DNA from: Sphagnum magellanicum
Taxonomy: Eukaryota; Streptophyta; Sphagnopsida; Sphagnales; Sphagnaceae
Reading direction: 5' to 3'
DNA: 64,000 nt
NCBI GenBank assembly: GCA_021904315.1
Contig: CM038917.1
Coordinates: forward strand, 6,494,041 to 6,558,040
Shown: one piece after another, positions 56,561 through 64,000 of the stretch
Layout of the letters: the number at the start of each line of letters is the position of its first letter
Position numbering within the stretch: position 1 is the stretch's first letter
Made by a program: the position numbers and the translations under genes
The notes under the pieces: generated by a model
What the model was told of the DNA's origin: nothing
What the model saw: the letters and a program-made list of their open reading frames with translations, nothing else
Databases searched by the model: none

Positions 56561-57900
56561 GCCATATATGACATGATATGGCTTTTTTATCAATAGGATT
56601 ATAAACAATATCCTAAATTTGAATATTTCAATTTTCTTTTTATTTGAAAACCTTTAGATTATATATTTTTTCAATGTTTTCTACTTGGGCTCCACATTGT
56701 TACGCACTACCAGTGACGATGAAACGTCAAAAAAAAAAAAAGGTTTACAATTGAAAATTTTGTTATTTTAAGATATATATATATATATATATATAAGATT
56801 CAAATTGTACAAAATATTGCCCAATTATCATCCAAAGGGATATTTGATCAACCACCCCTATTTTTAATTCATTGAAATTTTGGAAGCAAATAGGGTGGAT
56901 AAACATTAAATCAACTAAGCAAATGGGGATTAAGTCCTTGAATTAGGTATTTAAGGGAGAAATTTTTATTGGAAAATAGCTTAATCCAAAAGAAAAATAA
57001 AATTTTAATATCTTGAAATAATCTCAACATATTCAAATAAAATAACACATATTTACATTTGTATGAAATTGGAAAGACACAAAGATTTTATTTTTTTGGA
57101 AATGCCACAAAAATTCCAAAAGACATTGAAAAAATAAAGAGATTTGTTTTTCTTTTGATATCTTAAGATCCATAAGGACATTTTGAAACATTACAACTTG
57201 TAATTGTTTATTTTTTTAAAATTCCAGTTTGGAATTGACCTCTAATAAATGTGCAGTTTGGAATTGTCTTTCTGTGCGACCTACAATTATAGCCCATCCC
57301 ACCTAAACCAACTCCAATGAAACCATTGTCATTGGAATTATCCACCTTGTGCTTCACATTGCTACATACTACTAGTGATGATGAAATGACCCAAAAAAAA
57401 TAAAATAAAATTACATTTGAAAACTTATATATATGTGATTCAAATTGTACAAAATACCGTTCAATTATCATCCAAGGAAAGATTTAATTAGTCACCCCTA
57501 TTTTTAATTTTTGAGAATTTGGAAGCAATTAGGATGAATAAACATTAAATCAGCTAAGCAAGTGGAGATTAAGTCTTTTAAAAGAAAAGTTTTTATTGGA
57601 AGCTAGCTTAATGTCAAAGAAAAAAAAAAACATGTTAATTTCTTGAAATAATTTCAACATATTCAAATGAAATAGCACATATTTACATTTGTATGAAATT
57701 ACATGTAAACATGTGTATGAAATTGGAAAGACACAAATATTCAAAAAAAATTTTTTTTGAAAAGGACACAAAAATTTCAAAAGAAATTTTAAAAAAAAGA
57801 AAAAAAAAGAAATTTGTTTATTTTTCGATATCTTAGGATCCACATAGACATTTTGAAACATTACAACTTGTAAAATAAAATAAAGTTAATGCTAAATTTG
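56561..57900. repeat. tandem duplication of about 640-670 bp
   Basis: Copies at about 56687-57200 and 57350-57880 share in order CACATTG, GATTCAAATTGTACAAAATA, CACCCCTATTTTTAATT, AACATTAAATCA, TTTTTATTGGAA, ATTGGAAAGACACAAA and TTTTGAAACATTACAACTTG. Anchor intervals are 640 bp at the left and 670 bp at the right. The piece CCAATGAAAC at 57310-57330 links it with the family at 34955-35830. Confidence 0.85.
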
Positions 57901-57904
57901 CATG

Positions 57905-58296
57905 GAAAACTGCAGAGAGCAACATTTTACTCTCTCCCCTTTAGAAAAGCAACCAAAGACTGTGTGTGTAATGTCTTGTGCAGGTGAGTATTGTTGTGGA
58001 GAGCAGAGCGAAGTGTCTGGGCGGGAGCGGATATGCAAGTCCGCTCTCGCTTCGGCCTCTGAGCGGAGCGGAAGCCCGGGCTGTCAGAGCTCCTTTTCGT
58101 GGCTGAGCGGACGAATCCAAGCGCATCTGCGCTGTCCTTCAGTGTCAGGGTTTGTTGTCACGGAAAGGAAAGCAAAAGGAAAGGAAGGAGTGTTGGGGTT
58201 TTTTTTGAGTGTTAGGGTTTGGTATGCTTTGTGGAAGCGGTGAAGGATTTTTGTTTCCAAGGGAAGGGAAGGGAAGGGAAGAGGAAGGAAACAACA
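57905..58296 (+). promoter_or_regulatory. dephospho-CoA kinase promoter and 5' leader, with telobox
   Basis: Composition turns GC-rich at about 57960. TTAGGGTTT (58212-58220) is a telobox in reverse orientation, and a GGGAA repeat runs 58258-58285 just before the start codon. An in-frame ATG at 58219 would add 26 residues to the kinase; the extension is not conserved in sense and the ATG at 58297 gives the family N-terminus. Confidence 0.55.
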
Positions 58297-60178
58297 ATGC
58301 GGATGGTAGGATTGACTGGAGGGATTGCATCAGGGAAAAGCACTGTATCAAGACAGCTTCAAGCTCAAGGAATCCCTGTCATCGATGCTGATAAAGTTGC
58401 ACAGGTTCGTCTGTCATTCTTCCTTCCTTCCTTCCTTCCTTCCTACACTCTCTCTACCCTTGTAGGGGAAAAAAAACCTTCGATTCAAGCTACTGGCAGG
58501 AATTTGAGAAGCAAGTGCTTTTTGTCTTTGAGATTGAACAAACTACGGGATTGAGAGTCGGTCAGCAGGTGGACATATTCCTAGTTTTGAGTGAAGATTG
58601 AATTCGGTTTTTCTTATGTCTAGGAACGCAACAAAAGGTGGATGTGATGTGACTAAAGGAAATCTGATATTTTTTCTTGCTTGCTACCTATCTACCACAG
58701 GCTGCTTTAAGGAAAAATACTTGGGGCTGGAGACGAGTGGTGGCAGTTTTTGGAAATGGCATATTGCAAGAGAATGGAGAAGTGGATCGTGCAAAGCTTG
58801 GAGAGATTGTGTTCTCTGATGCTGCCAAACGAAAGCAGCTCAACAGGTTTGTTTTTTCTTTTTGCTATTTTTCTTTCCTTGAATTTTGAACCTTCAAAAT
58901 ACATCAGAGAATGTTCAAAATTCAAGGATCCTGTTTCCTTCAAAGCATCCTGTTTTGGACATGCTAAAGAGTTTCCCATTTTAATTAATGCCAATTTTGA
59001 TTGATTGACAGCTAAATTGGAAGGCTTCTTGGACTCAGTTTTGTTGAAACTTTTTGTTTCTGCGATTTAAGAGACTTCAAATCGCTCATACAAAATGGAT
59101 ACAAGTGCGAGATCCCACTGTTGGGAAAGTTGCAAAACATGAAATTGCCATCCTCTTTCTGCAAGTGATGCTCACTATGTGCTTGTACAGGGAAGAAGCT
59201 CAAATGAATGAAGCCTATCCTTGCAAGTTAGTTGCAGCTTGAGCAAGGTTTAAGTTTTTGGATGACCTATGTCTCTTGAGAGCTATCCAACATCATGGCT
59301 GAGTCTTTGCATTGCATCAGGAAATGTGACAGAAACTCAGGATGTAGATTCTGTATAATGGTTTGTCTGAAATTTTAGGTGGATTGTTATGTACGTATCC
59401 ACACTCACCATTGTCAGGAGCTGATGAAGTCAGTGGGCAGTCATGGCAGCTTGCCACTGCTATTCATGATGGAGGTGACGATGGTCGGATAGTTAGTGAG
59501 TGACTCCCACAAAGTTTTATGACTCATCACTGCTATTTTTGGTGAAGATGATGTTGGTCTGATACTTAGTGAGTGACTCTCACAAAGTTTTCTGACTGCC
59601 CTTATTGTCACATACCTTCAAAGTGTTTGTTTTGGAGATTTCTCAGCAACTCTCATAGATGTGTGTCTGCTTCTGGTGGAATGATTTGTTTTGAGAGATC
59701 CTTATGAACCCATGGGCTGTGTGGGTGATGTGGTATTTTCAGAGCCATGGAACCATGCATTATGTTGGGGCTTTTCTATGAAATACTGAAGCATTGGATA
59801 CTCGGGACTTCAGTGGTGGTATTGGATGTGCCGCTGTTGTTTGAGGCTAAGATCGATTGGCTCACACGACCCATAATCGTAGTATGGGTTGATGATCTCA
59901 CCCAAGAAGCTCGCTTGATGGCTCGAGACAACAGCTCCAAGGAGCAAGCTCGCAACCGCATCACTTCACAGCTCCCACTGGATGTGAAACGTGCCCGTGC
60001 TGACATTGTGATAGACAACTCTGGTTCCTTGGAGCAAACTAAAGTACTTGTCAATGATCTGAAGAAGACAATCACTGCACCTCCTTCTTGGAAAGAGCTT
60101 CTCTTTTCACGGTTGGGTGTTGCTGCCATGGTGATAGGCGTCATCACCATTGCTGCTGCAAAATTGCAGCAAAATTGA
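58297..60178 (+). CDS. COAE: dephospho-CoA kinase, 3 exons
   Basis: Catalyses the last step of coenzyme A synthesis, ATP-dependent phosphorylation of the 3'-hydroxyl of dephospho-CoA. Exons are 58297-58404, 58701-58846 and 59743-60178; introns are GT-AG; together 690 nt, 229 residues, close to the Arabidopsis enzyme. The P-loop GGIASGKST is at residues 8-16, followed by IPVIDAD (26-32), the conserved Asp region. Next come [21 protein letters not shown] (113-119, substrate-binding region), then the [10 protein letters not shown] lid segment and [13 protein letters not shown] hydrophobic stretch covers about residues 209-225, fitting the C-terminal membrane anchor seen in plant CoaE. Exon 3 begins [17 protein letters not shown], somewhat diverged from the usual APYISSGIFWEIL. 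No break is seen. Confidence 0.95.
59457..59600. repeat. 75-bp duplication in kinase intron 2
   Basis: Two adjacent copies share CTGCTATT, TTAGTGAGTGACTC and CACAAAGTTTT. The duplication is wholly intronic. Confidence 0.75.
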
Positions 60179-63100
60179 AAAACAACAGGTGATCAGTAAA
60201 TTACATTGATTATTAGGGAAATTTGGATTTTAGGAACTGATTTTGGGTTTTTTTATTTTAATGTTTAAAATTTCTGTGGAGATTTTAAAGCCATACTGAT
60301 GCTAAGGTACAAGGTACACATCGAAGCTGCCAAACTTGGGTTCACGAAATTGTTAAACCTTAGAGCAGATCCAGTCAGACTCAGTATGTGGGCCTGTTAT
60401 CAGTGTGTACCACATACAAATAATTGTGCAAGTTATTCCTGCATCCTCATTGATAGACATGAAATCTCTGATAGTGTGCAGGTCAATCAAATGTCACCAG
60501 ATGGGCCAATTACTGTAGTACCTTGGCCACTATCAACACTAATTATACTGTTTTCAGAAATGTTGAAATTTTCGCCAAAAACTTCTGAATGAAAGATACA
60601 GAATCTTTCACGAATCTTCTTGAATGTTCCATTTTTTATATGGAATCTTCAAAATAAAATAACTATTCAACAGTAAAATGTTGAACTTGCCATGGCATTA
60701 CGGTATTGTTGTGTTCATATTTTTGCACTGGCTCTTTACGTTGTATCCTGTGCATATATAGGGTTCCAAACAACAGTTCTTGCCATGTAAAGTCTGAACA
60801 TCATTCGATTATTATATATTACTGCTGGCAGGCTTGTTCTTAATGTTCAAAAATGATAACAAATTTCAAAATTTTATTTTTGAAAATCCACAATGGATTT
60901 GTAAATCGTTTATTTTGATGATTTGCCAATTATGAATCGAAACAAAATCTACAGAATTATGTTGGATATTTTGCAATTTTGCTATGGCATTCACAAAATT
61001 TGACACAAGCTTTTTTGGTGGATCTACAATGAATGTGATTATAATAACAAAATGCTAATTGTTATTAAACAATCATCAATGGTTGTGAAACATTGCCATT
61101 TTGCAAATAAAATCTTTGATTTGCAACGGATGAAATCCACGCACGTTGAAAATAAACTGTATTATCCTCAATTTGGAACCATAAAACTTATTTGAAATAT
61201 ATTTGTCTTCACCAAGATTTCACATAATTAGACAAACCTTAACAACTTTTAAGGCTTGAAAAGTCACAAACATGAAGAAAGGAAAAGAGAAAAAAAGAAA
61301 AAAGGTCTTGAAACCTTATGCAAAACCACAAACATTTCATGTTCTCAAGTGCCAACAAAAAGGCCCACTAAGTTAAATGAATTAACACATTATAAATGCA
61401 CTTAAGATTTTTTTAATTAATAATCAATATGACAACACAATTTATGTTATGGATCCTAAATTTAGGATTTGACCTAATTCATTACATGTTACTATTTTCA
61501 ATTAAATTTGGGCTTTGCACTACTATGCATTACCAATGACTATCAACTTTTTCTTTTCTTTTCTTATGTTGCCGAAATATGGTTTTCAATAATTCATCAT
61601 TGTCTATGTCAATGTTAAATGTAATTTGAATTAAAATAAATATCATGAATATGAAAATGCACACATTAATTCATCTTTTCATATCCATGTTGATGGGTAG
61701 GGAAAAGGGTGAGGTAGTTAATCTTAGAAATGAGGTAGTTATTTTTAGAATTGTCTAAGGATGACAATGTAAGGGATTATGCAAAACAATTCCATGTATT
61801 AGTTTTTTGAATTTTCTCATCACTAAAATGTTATATATATATTATCCTTCAAGTTTGAAATAGGTGAATCAAATTTTAGGAGCTTTTGAGGATCTTTATT
61901 GTTCTTCAATATTTTATGTAAATGGTTATGTAGATAATTTTGTGATTTCATGTTTCATTTATTAAAGCAACATACTTTCAACAAAATTACATTATGCATT
62001 TTCATTGAACATGTTCCTATCTACCATCATAAAATTTTGACCAATAAATATTTTACCCATTTTTTAAAGTAAGGTAAAAAATTAAGAAAAAAGTATGTTG
62101 TATTGAATTCCTCATAGGAACCAATGCTCGTTTATAACAAGAATTACATCTACATCATTTTTAGTGTTAGAAACAAATAAATAAGCAAATAAATGGAAAG
62201 GACTTGAGTGCATCATCCATGTATTAATAACAAAACATTAATGTTACTAACCCATCATGGGTTTGTATTGTATTGCATTTGTTTGATAACTTTCAATTTA
62301 ATCTATTTTTTGCTTGACATGTACCACCTTCTAAATCCTAGATTGAGGGTTTATTGAAAAAATATATTCATTAGTTGTTTTTGTTAATGCCCAATTTTAA
62401 TTGCATTTCTTCTTGTTGTTTGATACAATTTGAACCCACATGAATAATGTGGTATTGTAGAGGCAAAAAAAATTATGCCATGATTAAATATAATCCACAT
62501 AATGGCGTGATGAAATATGTTAAAATGAATAAATTATGATTATGTAGGCTTGTCAAGTAGATCACCAAAAACTATTTTTAGATGTTATTTTAACTCCTTG
62601 CCATATGTAATTGAAGTTTATGATTTCAACATCATTTTTAGACATTATTTTGGCTCCTTGTTATTTATGGTTAAGGTTAGTAAGTGATCATGTTACATGA
62701 TAGTTGTTTTGTGTTAAATTTGATGCAACCTAGATTGATTTTGGCATGAAATATTATCATGCCATGTTAATCTTTTCAAAGTTATGGACACGTTATACAT
62801 ATTAATAGTTTAATATTTGTAGGATGATGAGAAAATATATATAAGAGATTTTTGAAAAAGTCCGTGGGAAAAGAATGAAAATCCAAAACTTGTAATGAAA
62901 TGAAAGTTCTTTGAGTCATAAGGAAATGTGTTAGGCTTGACTCTTGGTTTTAGAATGAAAAGATGCATGGGGTAAATTTGTATTGATGTTTCTCTTCTCT
63001 TTCTTTTTTGTTTATTTATTTATTCTACCAAAGTAGATAGATTTGTTGATGGACCTCAACTTTTCCCTAGACATTTTTGGTTCCATTGTTGGGACCTATC

Positions 63101-64000
63101 AACATTAGTAGGAGAAAGGGTAGAAGGACATAGAGGTCATATTTATGTATTTTAATCAAACACTTCCTTGAGCTTTTATTTCTTCCTTTCAAATTCAAGT
63201 TGTATGTCAAATAAAGGTTGAAATGATAATAATTCTATAAAAAAAATTTGGGAATGAATATGCACATATTTTGTATTGAAGTTCTCTAGACCTTTTATCA
63301 TGTTTATAATTTGTTTTTGGTGAGTTTAGATCACAAGTCATGTTTGAATCATAATTAAATAAAATTTGAAAAAATTACAAACTAAAAAAAAGATCTATGA
63401 ATAGGTTTTATTATGCAAACTAATTCAAGTTGAAGATCATTGAAAATGTTCAATTAATGTTCATGCTTTCAATGGCAAAGGTGATCTACATGGTTGACCA
63501 TGCAACTAAAGAAAGGCAACTTATGAAAGTTGTTGATCCATAAGGAATTGAACCTTTTATTCAACATATTTGATGATCAATAAAATAAATAAATCCAAAG
63601 AAATTGGATCTAGTTGATATATCCTAATTCCCACAATTTAGTCATTTTGCTTTTAGAGTTTTAAAACTAAAAGTTAGGAATGTGCAAACACACTACAAGG
63701 GATCAAGGGCACCAAGGTCAAGTTCCTTTTCAAAGATTGCATTCAACACATGGCATTCTTATATTGGTCTACTTTCTTAAGTTTTGCATATTTCATACCC
63801 AATTTATAACTATGTGCTAGATATAATTACTTTTTGACTACATCTTGATTTATATATTCATATTATGCATCCATGTTTTGAATAACATACAAATGAATAA
63901 TATCAAAATTCAAAAACATGTTTGAAACAAAGTGCTCAAATGTGTTTTAAAATAAATTTCACCAATTTCAATTTTTTTTTTCAACCATTGATATTAATAT
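60179..64000. other. spacer downstream of the kinase, no gene seen
   Basis: It contains the presumed 3' UTR, the partner (60510-60640) of the 22935 dispersed repeat, and near 61495-61550 a piece (GCTTTGCACTA, GCATTACCAATGAC) of the repeat family seen at 35360 and 56690. An AATAAA lies at 60653-60658. The rest is AT-rich without recognised features. Confidence 0.5.

Noticed and set aside
57902-58243. 113-codon open frame upstream of the kinase
   Set aside because: It overlaps the GC-rich kinase leader and shows no conserved motif; treated as untranslated region.

Overview
The window looks like nuclear DNA of a land plant. It holds four clear plant genes with GT-AG introns: cytosolic ribosomal protein S18, a nepenthesin-type aspartic protease, an ALDH7 (antiquitin) aldehyde dehydrogenase and a dephospho-CoA kinase. 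They sit as gene islands in AT-rich, repeat-rich DNA. Ribosomal-protein-type promoter motifs (site II TGGGCC and a telobox) precede the S18 gene. I cannot name the species. The transposon protein families and the long repeat-filled spacers suggest a non-flowering plant (fern, gymnosperm or bryophyte), but that is inference.

Layout. 0-3.3 kb: a low-complexity block with a pyrimidine/purine tract and GC-rich inverted repeats, then a small broken ORF with four 36-bp in-frame repeats. 3.7-6.5 kb: a complex satellite block (51-bp, 79-bp dimeric, 53-bp and 33-bp tandem families). 6.9-10.4 kb: an inverted-repeat element and a decayed LINE-like reverse transcriptase on the minus strand. 10.7-14.5 kb: a complete but decayed hAT DNA transposon with terminal inverted repeats and an 8-bp target-site duplication. 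14.5-16.1 kb: two small inverted-repeat elements. 16.6-18.3 kb: RPS18 (+). 19.5-21.2 kb: intronless aspartic protease (-), with a GGTACC-rich tandem array directly upstream (21.4-22.1 kb). 22.1-28.1 kb: no gene seen. 28.1-34.4 kb: ALDH7 (-), 14 coding exons including a 23-nt microexon. 34.5-46 kb: AT-rich repeats, a hAT BED-finger fragment, a 5'-truncated LTR copy and a broken Agenet-domain gene fragment. 46.4-55.2 kb: a decayed Helitron Rep/helicase gene split by about 5.2 kb of unrelated repeat DNA. 55.7-56.6 kb: a solo LTR with a perfect 5-bp target duplication. 56.7-57.9 kb: a tandem duplication of about 650 bp. 58.3-60.2 kb: dephospho-CoA kinase (+). 60.2-64 kb: no gene seen.

The four intact genes are ordinary housekeeping or protease genes (translation, coenzyme A synthesis, aldehyde detoxification, proteolysis). 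Nothing shows that they work as one system. The window's interest lies in its mobile-element archaeology, satellite structure and fine gene structure. I found no convincing new multi-gene system.
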